This document shows, piece after piece, positions 1 through 7,735 of a DNA stretch of 15,960 bases. The stretch comes from an uncultured Erysipelotrichaceae bacterium (lineage in GTDB: Bacteria; Bacillota_I; Bacilli_A; RF39; UBA660). Both the position numbers and the translations under genes were made by a program. Below the pieces are notes generated by a model, which was given only the letters and a program-made list of their open reading frames with translations, ran no database searches and had not been told where the DNA came from. The stretch's first letter is position 1. The number at the start of each line of letters is the position of its first letter. The stretch spans positions 1 to 15,960 of the forward strand of contig CADBNY010000029.1 in the NCBI GenBank assembly GCA_902796215.1, in the 5' to 3' direction.

Positions 1-218
1 ACTACTTCATTTAGTGTTCCATCTCCACCGGCACTAATTACTAAGTCAATATTTTTGTCTAATTCTTGAACAATTTTTTCGGCATCACCTTTTGCTTTGG
101 TAAAAACAATTTCTGTGTCATAACCATATTTTCTTAATGTGTCATAGATTTCTTGATACGTGTGTATTCTTTTTTTCTTGCCACTTTCAGGGTTCATTAT
201 TATTACGCATTTTTTCAT
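1..218 (-). CDS. Diacylglycerol-kinase-like lipid kinase, 5' part only (3' end beyond window)
   Basis: This is the first 72 codons of a gene that runs off the left edge. The reading begins MKKCVIIMNPESGKKK and reaches SAGGDGTLNEVV at the window edge. The early N-P-x-S-G-K segment and the GGDGT-N-E nucleotide-binding motif about 60 residues later are the hallmarks of the DAGK catalytic family (DgkB/YegS/sphingosine-kinase-like). These cytoplasmic enzymes phosphorylate diacylglycerol or related lipids with ATP. In Gram-positives DgkB recycles the diacylglycerol released during lipoteichoic acid synthesis, but the exact substrate here is not determined by the sequence. An AGGAG ribosome site lies at 232-236, 13 bases from the ATG, which is rather long. 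The gap to the upstream SGNH hydrolase gene is 50 bases and contains a possible promoter, so the gene may be transcribed separately. Family assignment is strong; substrate is open. Confidence 0.88.
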   Translation of the reverse strand, partial: MKKCVIIMNPESGKKKRIHTYQEIYDTLRKYGYDTEIVFTKAKGDAEKIVQELDKNIDLVISAGGDGTLNEV

Positions 219-247
219 AATAAACCATCAGCTCCTGTTCTTTTTTT

Positions 248-276
248 ATTATAACACTTTTTTTTCTATTATTCAT
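248..276 (-). promoter_or_regulatory. Possible sigma-A promoter for the lipid kinase gene
   Basis: On the minus strand a perfect TATAAT lies at 248-253. The hexamer 17 bases upstream at 271-276 is ATGAAT, a poor match to TTGACA. It sits in the 50-base gap after the SGNH hydrolase stop codon and upstream of the AGGAG site of the kinase gene. Perfect -10 boxes arise often by chance in DNA this AT-rich, so this is only a candidate. Confidence 0.33.
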
Positions 277-991
277 AAATATATGGTAATAAAACACTAG
301 TTATTTTTGCATATCCCATTGTATTTGGATGTAAGCCATCATTTGTATATACTTTAGCAAAATCTCCGTCTTTATCAAGTAGTTCATGATACATATCAAT
401 ATATATAACTTTATTATCTTTTGCATATTTTTCTAGTTCTGCATTTACTTCTGCAATAGCTTCATTGTCATCTGCCTCAGAACCATCTCTTGTTTTTGTA
501 TTAACAGGATAAATTGACTCTAAATATATTTTTGCACTTGATCTTTTTTCTTTTATTAACGCTATTATTTTTTCTATATTAGTAACTACATATTTTTGAT
601 TTTCTTTTGATTTATCTGGCATTAAATCATTAATTCCTATTAGTAATATCACTTTAGTGGGGTTATATTGATATACCATTGAATCCATCCGATCTAATAT
701 ATCTTGTGTTTTAAAACCAGAAACTCCACTATTTAAAACAGGTAATTCATCATATATTTCTTTTACAGGATATAATTCAGTAATAGAATCTCCTAAAATA
801 ACTACATTTTCTTTCTGAATTAAATCTTTCTTTGATCTTTGTATATAACTTTTCTTCTCTTTTATTATTACTTTTTCTTTTATTTCCTTATTTGCATATA
901 ATACTAATACTATTCCACTTGTTATTAATGATATTAATATTAATATTACTATCATTAAATTAATAATTATTTTTTTATTATTATTTTTCAT
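269..991 (-). CDS. Membrane-anchored SGNH/GDSL-family hydrolase (esterase or O-acetyl transfer partner)
   Basis: This 240-residue protein has a short lysine-rich N-terminus, one hydrophobic segment at about residues 8-33, and then an SGNH fold. Positive-inside topology puts the catalytic domain outside the cell. All SGNH blocks are visible: LGDSIT with nucleophile Ser69, NSGVSG around Gly89-Gly92 (block II), GIND with Asn121 (block III), and DGLHPN with Asp218 and His221 (block V). The catalytic set is therefore complete. Family members are carbohydrate esterases, lipases or acetyl transferases. The gene follows an acyltransferase-3 gene by 38 bases, with a strong GGAGG site a few bases before the ATG. 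That pairing resembles OatA of Gram-positives, where an AT3 membrane domain and an extracellular SGNH domain are fused and O-acetylate peptidoglycan. Here the two modules are separate genes. The target could equally be the polysaccharide encoded upstream. Confidence 0.85.
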   Translation of the reverse strand: MKNNNKKIIINLMIVILILISLITSGIVLVLYANKEIKEKVIIKEKKSYIQRSKKDLIQKENVVILGDSITELYPVKEIYDELPVLNSGVSGFKTQDILDRMDSMVYQYNPTKVILLIGINDLMPDKSKENQKYVVTNIEKIIALIKEKRSSAKIYLESIYPVNTKTRDGSEADDNEAIAEVNAELEKYAKDNKVIYIDMYHELLDKDGDFAKVYTNDGLHPNTMGYAKITSVLLPYIYE

Positions 992-1029
992 ACTTCCTCC
1001 GTCATCCTTTTTTAGATTTCTATTTATTA

Positions 1030-2214
1030 TTAATAATCAATGTAACTTTTTTGATATAAACCTTTTATACTCAAATCAATTATTGTACTACCTGATATCT
1101 TATTATATATTAAACTATTCTTTTCTGTAAGCCATTTTTTTATTGTTTGTGTTAATCGATTTACATATAGTGAAAATAGTATTCCAAAAATTCCATATAC
1201 TAAATTAAAGTTTTCTATTCCTCTAGGTAAGTATCTATACCAAATATTATTTATATATTCCACGTAATCAAATGATGGCAAATTTCTTATGTAAATATTT
1301 ATAAAATTAAAGATAGTATTTAGCAAAAAGAATCCTGCTAAATGATGCATCATAATAGAAAATGTATTCTTAGATATTTTCATAACATACTGATTACTTT
1401 GTAAAATTGGAATTAGTATTTTAGATACTCTTAACCAAAATGCTATTCCTAAAAATCCAGCAATAAAAGGTCTATAAAAATTATCAAAGTCATTTCCTAA
1501 ACTTGGCGTATAAGCTTTTTCTCCTCCATAGTGAAGAATAACTATTAAGCTTATAAAAAATAGAATAGCAAAATATTTCAAATTATTTAACTTATCATAC
1601 TTCTCTAAATTATTTTTATATAACATACCTAGTGCAAAGAAAGGTGCAAAATAAGCCAATCTAACTAAAAACAAGAAAAATCCTGTATTATATCCTTTTA
1701 TTGAGAAGTCTAGACCTATAAATCCAATTATAGTAGATACTATGAAATTAATATAGTAATAGCAATCTTTCTTTTTTAATATTTTTATAACAAATATATT
1801 TATTAATTGCAGAAAATAAAGGGGAATTATGAACCACGAAGATAAGTTAAATACGAATTGATGCCCATCATATAATGGCATAATTAGTAAACTTTTCCAA
1901 TCTAATGCTACTCCAAATTTTATGCCATATTGATGTAATATAGTAATAATAATGCCATATATTAAGTTCCATGTGTATAATGGTATTAAAAATTTTTTTG
2001 TTATTTTTTTTACAAATTTCAATATTCTTTTATTTTTATTATTAATAAAAAAATATCCTGAGCAAAAGACAAATAACCCTATATGAAATGAATAATTAGG
2101 AAACCATTTTTGAAATAGAGGTATAGAAAGCCCATCACAATGTCCGGCAATTATTAAACAAATTCCTAAAAAGTATAAAATTCTAAATTGTATATTATCT
2201 TTTGTATCTTTCAT
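1030..2214 (-). CDS. Acyltransferase family 3 (AT3) membrane O-acyltransferase
   Basis: The 394-residue protein has about ten hydrophobic segments and very little soluble sequence. The start looks like the AT3 family (PF01757): an Arg at residue 11, then a first membrane helix ending in IAGH with the presumed catalytic His25, then FVFCSGYFF, which corresponds to the family's second helix. The shape is closest to the compact Fuc4NAc-acetyltransferase/NolL type rather than OafA fused to SGNH. AT3 proteins move acetyl or other acyl groups across the membrane onto cell-surface glycans. An AAGGAG site lies 7-8 bases before the ATG. A good candidate promoter and an upstream terminator in the preceding gap suggest that this gene begins a transcription unit containing the anchored SGNH hydrolase next to it. 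The acceptor glycan is unknown; the neighbouring exported polysaccharide or peptidoglycan are the natural candidates. Confidence 0.82.
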   Translation of the reverse strand: MKDTKDNIQFRILYFLGICLIIAGHCDGLSIPLFQKWFPNYSFHIGLFVFCSGYFFINNKNKRILKFVKKITKKFLIPLYTWNLIYGIIITILHQYGIKFGVALDWKSLLIMPLYDGHQFVFNLSSWFIIPLYFLQLINIFVIKILKKKDCYYYINFIVSTIIGFIGLDFSIKGYNTGFFLFLVRLAYFAPFFALGMLYKNNLEKYDKLNNLKYFAILFFISLIVILHYGGEKAYTPSLGNDFDNFYRPFIAGFLGIAFWLRVSKILIPILQSNQYVMKISKNTFSIMMHHLAGFFLLNTIFNFINIYIRNLPSFDYVEYINNIWYRYLPRGIENFNLVYGIFGILFSLYVNRLTQTIKKWLTEKNSLIYNKISGSTIIDLSIKGLYQKSYIDY

Positions 2215-2239
2215 AAATACTCCTTATATCCTTATGTAA

Positions 2240-2269
2240 ATTGTACCACGTAAAAAGTAAGTTCTGCAA
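2240..2269 (-). promoter_or_regulatory. Candidate sigma-A promoter for the AT3-SGNH unit
   Basis: On the minus strand TTGCAG at 2264-2269 and TACAAT at 2240-2245 are separated by 18 bases. They lie just downstream of the probable terminator of the polysaccharide operon and about 25 bases upstream of the acyltransferase start codon. Each hexamer matches four or five of six consensus bases, which is good for a gap this small. Confidence 0.55.
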
Positions 2270-2271
2270 AT

Positions 2272-2300
2272 AAAAAAGTATTAAGAATACCATAATACTT
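2272..2300 (-). terminator. Probable weak intrinsic terminator at the end of the polysaccharide operon
   Basis: An 8-base inverted repeat, aagtatta at 2276-2283 and taatactt at 2293-2300, has a 9-base loop. Read on the minus strand it is followed by a run of six T. It starts two bases after the GtrA-like gene's stop codon. The stem has only one G:C pair, so it is thermodynamically weak. An alternative short hairpin (gtatt at 2278-2282 with aatac at 2286-2290) ends at the same T-run. Position and T-tract favour a terminator; the weak stem argues for leakiness. Confidence 0.5.
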
Positions 2301-2301
2301 G

Positions 2302-2814
2302 TTATTTTTCTAAAAATAGTTGCCTTGTTATAAAATTAAATACCATGACAATCATTGTCCCAATTAACCAAGATACCATGTGAGACCAATTTAATATATC
2401 TGCCATTAACCATAATAATAGTTGCATTAAAAAATATCCTATTAGTGCAAAAATAATAAATTCTGTAAATCTTCTTATACTGCTTTTTTCTTTATTTACT
2501 ACAAACACATATTTACAACTAGCCAAATAGTTATAAATTACAGAGATTGTAAATGCTATTGTATTAGAAATTAGAACAGATATTTTAAAGAAATGATCAC
2601 AAAAGAAGAATATTATCCCTGAAATAATTGTTGCTATTCCTCCTACTATTATAAATTTTATAATTTTTACAAGTAATTCTTGTTTTTTGATATCTTTTAT
2701 ATTCATTTTATCAAAAATTTCTTTTATAATTTTATTTAAATTATCATTTGTCGTAAAATTTGGTATTTGTTTAATTTTCTTTTTTGGTGATTTTATTTTT
2801 TGTGTATTACTCAT
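2302..2814 (-). CDS. GtrA-like membrane protein (probable polyprenyl-phosphate-sugar flippase)
   Basis: This 170-residue protein has a hydrophilic, lysine-rich N-terminal tail of about 50 residues, then four hydrophobic segments. The start of the first helix, KFIIVGGIATIISG, and the later ISVIYNYLASCKYVF segment fit the GtrA family (PF04138). GtrA-family proteins are thought to flip undecaprenyl-phosphate-linked monosaccharides to the outer face of the membrane. Examples are GtrA of O-antigen glucosylation, GtcA in Listeria and Bacillus, and GacK-type flippases. The ATG overlaps the stop of the preceding polyprenyl-phosphate glycosyltransferase gene in an ATGA arrangement at 2811-2814, so translation is probably coupled and the two proteins likely work as a pair. 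An AAGGAA site lies within the end of the upstream gene. The N-terminal tail is longer than usual for the family. Its role is unknown. Confidence 0.85.
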   Translation of the reverse strand: MSNTQKIKSPKKKIKQIPNFTTNDNLNKIIKEIFDKMNIKDIKKQELLVKIIKFIIVGGIATIISGIIFFFCDHFFKISVLISNTIAFTISVIYNYLASCKYVFVVNKEKSSIRRFTEFIIFALIGYFLMQLLLWLMADILNWSHMVSWLIGTMIVMVFNFITRQLFLEK

Positions 2815-3770
2815 AAATCATTCCTTGTTTTTATTAAAAGCAATTCAAATAATTGTCTATGTTTTTTCACAACTACTTCTAGAATAATGCCACAAATGAA
2901 CATCAATATTGAAATTATTAACATAAAACCAGCAAAAATTAATGTTGGAAATCTAGGAACCAATCCTGTTTTAAAATATTCTGCAAATACTGGAATTCCA
3001 AATATTAATGAAATAATAAAAAATAATAAACTAATAATTGAGAAAAATATTGTTGGTTTATATTCTTTAAAAAGCCTAGCTATTGTTTTTAGTACTTTAA
3101 AGCCGTCCGAATATGTGTTTAATTTAGATACACTACCTTCTGGCCTATCTCTATAATCTACTGGAATTTCTTTTAAGAGTAAGTTTTTGTCTAAAGAATG
3201 GATTGTCATTTCTGTTTCTATTTCAAATCCTTTTGATAATACTGGAAAAGTTTTAACAAAATCATAACTAAATGCGCGATACCCAGTCATTATATCTCTA
3301 ACATTAGATTTAAATAATGTATTAATTAGTCCTCTCACTAGAACATTTCCAAAATTATGAAATGGTCTTTTATTTTCTTTAAAATAAGTGGAAGATAATC
3401 TATCTCCAATCACCATATCTGCTTTCCCTTCAAGAATTAATTCACACATTTCTCTTGCATTTTCTTTTGGATATGTATCATCTCCATCAATCATTAAATA
3501 GCAATCTGCATCAATGTCTTTAAACATACTTCGAATGACATTTCCTTTTCCTTGTTTATATTCATATTTTACAATAGCTCCGGCTTTTTTCGCTATTTTA
3601 TCAGTACCATCATTGGAATTATTGTCATATACATAGATATCTGCTTCTGGTAAAACATCCTTATAATCCTTTACAACTTTTCCAATTGTTTTAGACTCAT
3701 TGTAACAAGGTATTAATACTGCTATTTTTTTATCTTTCCCTATTTCTTCTTTTGCACTACTCTTTTTCAT
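2811..3770 (-). CDS. Polyprenyl-phosphate glycosyltransferase (GtrB/DPM1-like GT2)
   Basis: The 319-residue protein has a cytoplasmic GT2 domain and two C-terminal membrane helices at about residues 241-265 and 273-300. The visible GT2 features are AVLIPCYNES at residues 17-26, the nucleotide-contacting D-N-N-S at 49-52, and the metal-binding DGDDTYP at 95-101. A MTGYRAFS segment and EIETEM follow, both typical of the dolichol/undecaprenyl-phosphate branch. Such enzymes transfer one hexose or HexNAc from a nucleotide sugar to the lipid phosphate (GtrB, CsbB, GacI). Product identity, whether glucose, GlcNAc or another sugar, cannot be read from sequence. AAGGAG lies about 11 bases before the start. 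The gene follows a polytopic membrane protein by 37 bases and overlaps the GtrA-like flippase gene by 4 bases. This gives the usual charge, flip and transfer trio for extracytoplasmic side-group addition. Confidence 0.9.
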   Translation of the reverse strand: MKKSSAKEEIGKDKKIAVLIPCYNESKTIGKVVKDYKDVLPEADIYVYDNNSNDGTDKIAKKAGAIVKYEYKQGKGNVIRSMFKDIDADCYLMIDGDDTYPKENAREMCELILEGKADMVIGDRLSSTYFKENKRPFHNFGNVLVRGLINTLFKSNVRDIMTGYRAFSYDFVKTFPVLSKGFEIETEMTIHSLDKNLLLKEIPVDYRDRPEGSVSKLNTYSDGFKVLKTIARLFKEYKPTIFFSIISLLFFIISLIFGIPVFAEYFKTGLVPRFPTLIFAGFMLIISILMFICGIILEVVVKKHRQLFELLLIKTRNDL

Positions 3771-3807
3771 TTATTGTTCACTCCTTTAATATATTTTAAC
3801 ATTATAT

Positions 3808-5598
3808 TTATTCTTTGACAATTTTTATAGTTTCTTTTTTTTGTGATTCTTTTATTATCCATATTTGAATAAATGGTATCGTTATCATAATTGGCATCAT
3901 ATATCTGACTAAACCATTTACAGGTGAAGCTATACACACTAAAATCACACAATATAATGGTGACAATAATAAGAGTTTTTTCTTCTTTTTATACCATAAT
4001 ACTAAAGTATTAAAAATTAATATGCAACTATATGTGCCACAATTAAAGAAAATTCCTATAAGTGGATAATGTCTAATAGTATTGATATTCTCAATGTTTT
4101 TTTTAATTTTATTCTTATTTTTTTTACTGTTTTTTAGTTTAAATCCTAATTTTTCCAGTCCAATATCATTAATGGTTAGTTGCGCTACATCATCTTTAAA
4201 TTCTTTTTTATTTGGATAAAAGTAGCCATATGTAGAATTTATTGTGGCAGATATATATGATTCTGGATGCTTAAAAAACATCTTTGTCCATATTATAAAA
4301 TAATTAATTAAATCTTTTGTAGTAGATTTTTCTTTGTAATAAATCTTAATATAGTCAATAGTTTCTGGATTATAATTATTTTTTATATTTTCTATATCTA
4401 CTAACTTTTCAATAGCTTTCTTTTCTTTTTTAGTAATTTTATGATTAACAACATATCTTGCTGTTTGTTGTAATGGTAATGATAATGTTTCTCTTATACT
4501 TCCTTTTTTAATGGAATATATATTCGTGATGATTGTGTTAAATGATATACATATAATAACGCTTATAATCATACATTTTATGAAGTTATTTCTTTGATTT
4601 TTCTTAAATGAAATATATAAAAAAGGAATAGATAATAAAACTATATGTATACCATTATTTCTAAAAAGAATTGTAAATATAGTTGCCAATGAATATATAA
4701 ACCATTCTTTTTTTGTTAGTACTTCATAATAGTTTAATTTAATTGTCATTATCATAAATAATAAAAAGAAAATTGAAAACCATACATCTTTTACACAAGA
4801 ATAAAAATTAATTGGCCATATGGGAAATAGAGCAAATAATAAAAACAGAATTATTTTTATTGTTTTATTCTTTGTTATTTCATATATTGTAGTTATGCTA
4901 TAACTTATAATTATACACGATATAATCATCTGAAATATATTTGATAAGAATAATCCAAAATTATCATTAAAAAGTAGTTTTCCTAGTTTCATAAATGTTC
5001 CATATATTATTGTAGGTAATATTGGATGATGTTGTGTCCATTTTATTTTTCCATAAAATTGACCTATTTCAAATAAGGAATCAGCATTCATTGTTCCAGG
5101 ATAAAAAATTATAACATACGGTAAATACAGAATAAATAGAAATATTGCCATTAAAAACACATTATTAAAACTTTCTTTTTTACTTTTTGATATATTAATA
5201 TTTTCTATTTTTAAAATTAGTATTTTCAATATATTTCTAATTAGAATAAATAATCCTATAAATTTGATAATTGATAGTATCATAGTTGTTTTACTTGAAA
5301 TTATTAAAGTCCAATCATTGGTATTATAAAAACTATCACCTACTATAAAAATAGTAGTATAAATTATAGATCCGATTGTTGTTACCTTTAATAGTTTTTT
5401 ACTTTCTATAATTGAATATATTTCCTTATAAAAAATATATATTATAATAATTAATAACCAGATTAACACTCCACTTGTATTTTGAAATATAGAATTAATT
5501 TGTTTAATTTCATCATAATTATACAAATTTTTATTAAAATAAATTAAATAGAATAATGTAAAAATACTATAGATTAATATTTTAATTTTATTCTTCAT
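3808..5598 (-). CDS. Polytopic membrane protein, DUF6020-like, probable GT-C-type glycosyltransferase
   Basis: This is a 596-residue protein with roughly a dozen or more hydrophobic segments. A conserved-looking outside loop carries YPGTMNADS at about residues 167-175, followed some 20 residues later by QHHPILP. This is the pattern I associate with the DUF6020 family, whose layout (acidic residue in an early extracytoplasmic loop, many helices) is like GT-C transferases. Function is not established. Its place just before the polyprenyl-phosphate glycosyltransferase and flippase genes suggests it uses the flipped lipid-linked sugar, as GacL or YfhO do. I chose the ATG at 5596-5598 because AAGGAG lies six bases upstream; an in-frame ATG at 5620-5622 would add eight residues, lacks such a site and would overlap the upstream gene. 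A lysine- and asparagine-rich loop lies near residue 490. DUF6020 is assigned from memory. Confidence 0.72.
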   Translation of the reverse strand: MKNKIKILIYSIFTLFYLIYFNKNLYNYDEIKQINSIFQNTSGVLIWLLIIIIYIFYKEIYSIIESKKLLKVTTIGSIIYTTIFIVGDSFYNTNDWTLIISSKTTMILSIIKFIGLFILIRNILKILILKIENINISKSKKESFNNVFLMAIFLFILYLPYVIIFYPGTMNADSLFEIGQFYGKIKWTQHHPILPTIIYGTFMKLGKLLFNDNFGLFLSNIFQMIISCIIISYSITTIYEITKNKTIKIILFLLFALFPIWPINFYSCVKDVWFSIFFLLFMIMTIKLNYYEVLTKKEWFIYSLATIFTILFRNNGIHIVLLSIPFLYISFKKNQRNNFIKCMIISVIICISFNTIITNIYSIKKGSIRETLSLPLQQTARYVVNHKITKKEKKAIEKLVDIENIKNNYNPETIDYIKIYYKEKSTTKDLINYFIIWTKMFFKHPESYISATINSTYGYFYPNKKEFKDDVAQLTINDIGLEKLGFKLKNSKKNKNKIKKNIENINTIRHYPLIGIFFNCGTYSCILIFNTLVLWYKKKKKLLLLSPLYCVILVCIASPVNGLVRYMMPIMITIPFIQIWIIKESQKKETIKIVKE

Positions 5599-5611
5599 AG
5601 TTGTCTCCTTT

Positions 5612-7705
5612 TTAATTGTCATTTTTATTTATAATTTCATAAATTATGCAATCTGAATCTTGATAAATTTTGGAAAGTTTATAATTGTCATTTTCTTTTT
5701 CTATTTCATTTCGCGATAAAAGATATTTTACTTTTAAATCTACTAACTTCGATAATGGAAGCTCTACTTTTACTGCATCTGGAAGTGGACTTTCTATATG
5801 TACTTTATCATCTTCACTAAACTTAATTGTAATATGAGCATACCTATTGTATACATCTTTATACTTACCTTGTTCATCTATTATTTTCCATTTTTTCCAA
5901 TCAGGATAAAAATTAACAGCATTTAATGCTTTACCACCATTTGCTAAAATATAGCTTTGATATATTGGGCTATCATAACCTATCCAATATGACGATTTAT
6001 CCTCTACTGATTTTTTTTGAATAAATGTGGCTGATGGATGATTTTCAATATCTGATATACCTCTAACAACAGGATTTATTGCAATTGAAGCAAACATAAT
6101 TACACCTAGCATCAAGGATAAAGACATTTTTTTCATATTATAGTGAAATCCTAAAAGAATAATTGCAAATAAAATGATTTCTAAAATATATGCATAAAAT
6201 GGTAAGTAAGATAGTTGCTCTTTGCTGATTGTTAAAAAATATATTAAACAATAAATAAATGTGCAACATAGGTAGTACTTTGTATTTATTTTTTCTTTTA
6301 AATTTAGCATTATATAAATGCTCCATATTGTAAAAAATACTGAAATTATTCCAAGAATCATTTTCATCCTGTTGATATAGGAAAACAAAGTTATTTTTGC
6401 AAGCCATTTTGGAAAACCTAATAACATAAATGACCCATAAACTGTCATAATTATTACAAAAGCAATTCCTATAATATAATTTCTATTTTTTTCTTTTTTT
6501 AATTTTTTAATTAGTACGGGAGATAAAAAATAGAAAAATAGCCCAAAATGAAAATATGTACTAATTTCAGATAGATTAGAATATGGAATTTTTGATTTAT
6601 ACGATAGAAAAATCGTTGTTAAATCTGTTAATAAATCTAATATTTTGCTATCTCCTCCTAGGGAAACTCTGCTACCTGGATAAACTGTGTTCATTGATGC
6701 TAGTAATGCATCTAGGTTGTTATATAAAAAATAGAATACAAATAAAGTAGTTAAAATTAAAACTAATAAATATCTTATTATTTGTGACTTATCTTGAAAT
6801 ATTTTTATTCTATCTCTCATAATTAAAGCTAGTAATATTATTGCCATAAATATTCCTAAACCTATTTGAAATGAAGGAAATAATGCAATAACAAATTCTG
6901 TTATAATGCATGCTAATATAAATACTAACATATTTCTTATCCACATTTTTTCATTTGATATTAGATGATATGTACCAACTAATAGCCCCATACTCCATAG
7001 TATTACATCTGGCATATGAGGAGCAAACCACCATTGTGTCGATGGTCCATAAGCTATCATAAAACTACCTAAAATACTTAAAACTTTGTTCTTTTTTGTC
7101 AGAAAATAAAATATTTCAAAAGCAAAAGCGAATAAAAGAATTTGTTTCATACACCAATACCATGATAAACCATATTCTTTTCCTAAAAATATGTATCCAA
7201 GATTTAATGGTTTAAATAATAGCGTTAAATCTTTAACTGGAGCATTATAACCTATAATCATATTTTGTCCTGATATACTCATATAGTGATTTATTTTATT
7301 AAATTTATTATATGTTTGATTTATGTAGTATGGTGTTAATACTTCAAATTCATCCGAACGTATCCATCTAAAATCACCATATAAAATTGTTTTTTCTTCA
7401 TGATTTTTATTTTGAAAGAATTCACTATATACAGGAATAGAAGAACCATGAAGTTTTAGTGATATACAGAAAATAAAAATTATAAGATATAGTAAGTATC
7501 TATATTTTACTAACATATCAATGATTATATTGAAAATATTTTTTTTCATAAATCTTAAAATATTTAATATCATGAAAATAATGGCAATTGCTGTTGGAAT
7601 GATATTAAAAGAAAAATAGCTTGTATTTATTCCATATATTACCATTATAGTAATTGATATTATAATGAATTCTATTATATCTTGATTTTCTTTCAATTTT
7701 TTCAT
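5612..7705 (-). CDS. Large polytopic membrane protein with C-terminal extracytoplasmic domain (YfhO/GT-C-like, function unknown)
   Basis: The 697-residue protein starts with two or three membrane helices. A loop at about residues 88-160 contains GSSIPVY and RSDEFEVLTP (roughly 115-125). About ten more helices follow, then a soluble tail from about residue 550 to the end. The tail contains KVKYLLS and YQDSDCIIYEI, a pattern reminiscent of the end of YfhO-type proteins. The early RSDE-W/F-x-V-x-T-P motif recalls a domain family listed as DUF7657; I am recalling that name and could not check it. Architecture and context (ABC exporter upstream, lipid-sugar synthase and flippase downstream) suggest an outer-face GT-C glycosyltransferase or polymer-modifying enzyme. 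AAAGGAG lies about ten bases before the ATG. Gaps are 13 bases to the downstream gene and 30 bases to the permease. The catalytic residue is not identified with certainty. Confidence 0.7.
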   Translation of the reverse strand: MKKLKENQDIIEFIIISITIMVIYGINTSYFSFNIIPTAIAIIFMILNILRFMKKNIFNIIIDMLVKYRYLLYLIIFIFCISLKLHGSSIPVYSEFFQNKNHEEKTILYGDFRWIRSDEFEVLTPYYINQTYNKFNKINHYMSISGQNMIIGYNAPVKDLTLLFKPLNLGYIFLGKEYGLSWYWCMKQILLFAFAFEIFYFLTKKNKVLSILGSFMIAYGPSTQWWFAPHMPDVILWSMGLLVGTYHLISNEKMWIRNMLVFILACIITEFVIALFPSFQIGLGIFMAIILLALIMRDRIKIFQDKSQIIRYLLVLILTTLFVFYFLYNNLDALLASMNTVYPGSRVSLGGDSKILDLLTDLTTIFLSYKSKIPYSNLSEISTYFHFGLFFYFLSPVLIKKLKKEKNRNYIIGIAFVIIMTVYGSFMLLGFPKWLAKITLFSYINRMKMILGIISVFFTIWSIYIMLNLKEKINTKYYLCCTFIYCLIYFLTISKEQLSYLPFYAYILEIILFAIILLGFHYNMKKMSLSLMLGVIMFASIAINPVVRGISDIENHPSATFIQKKSVEDKSSYWIGYDSPIYQSYILANGGKALNAVNFYPDWKKWKIIDEQGKYKDVYNRYAHITIKFSEDDKVHIESPLPDAVKVELPLSKLVDLKVKYLLSRNEIEKENDNYKLSKIYQDSDCIIYEIINKNDN

Positions 7706-7735
7706 ATGTGATATTCTCCTTTAATAGGATTTTAA

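Noticed and set aside
2687..3156. Plus-strand open frames opposite the GtrA-like and GtrB-like genes
   Set aside because: They lie antisense to two well-supported genes, show no family motifs and have Ile/Leu/Phe-rich composition expected from reading AT-rich coding DNA backwards.
3767..3952. Small minus-strand frame at the end of the 596-residue membrane protein gene
   Set aside because: Out-of-frame shadow of the C-terminal coding region, without a good ribosome site or sensible protein features.
5599..5622. Earlier ATG for the 596-residue membrane protein adding eight residues
   Set aside because: The AAGGAG for the chosen ATG lies inside this stretch, and the earlier start would overlap the upstream gene without a site of its own.
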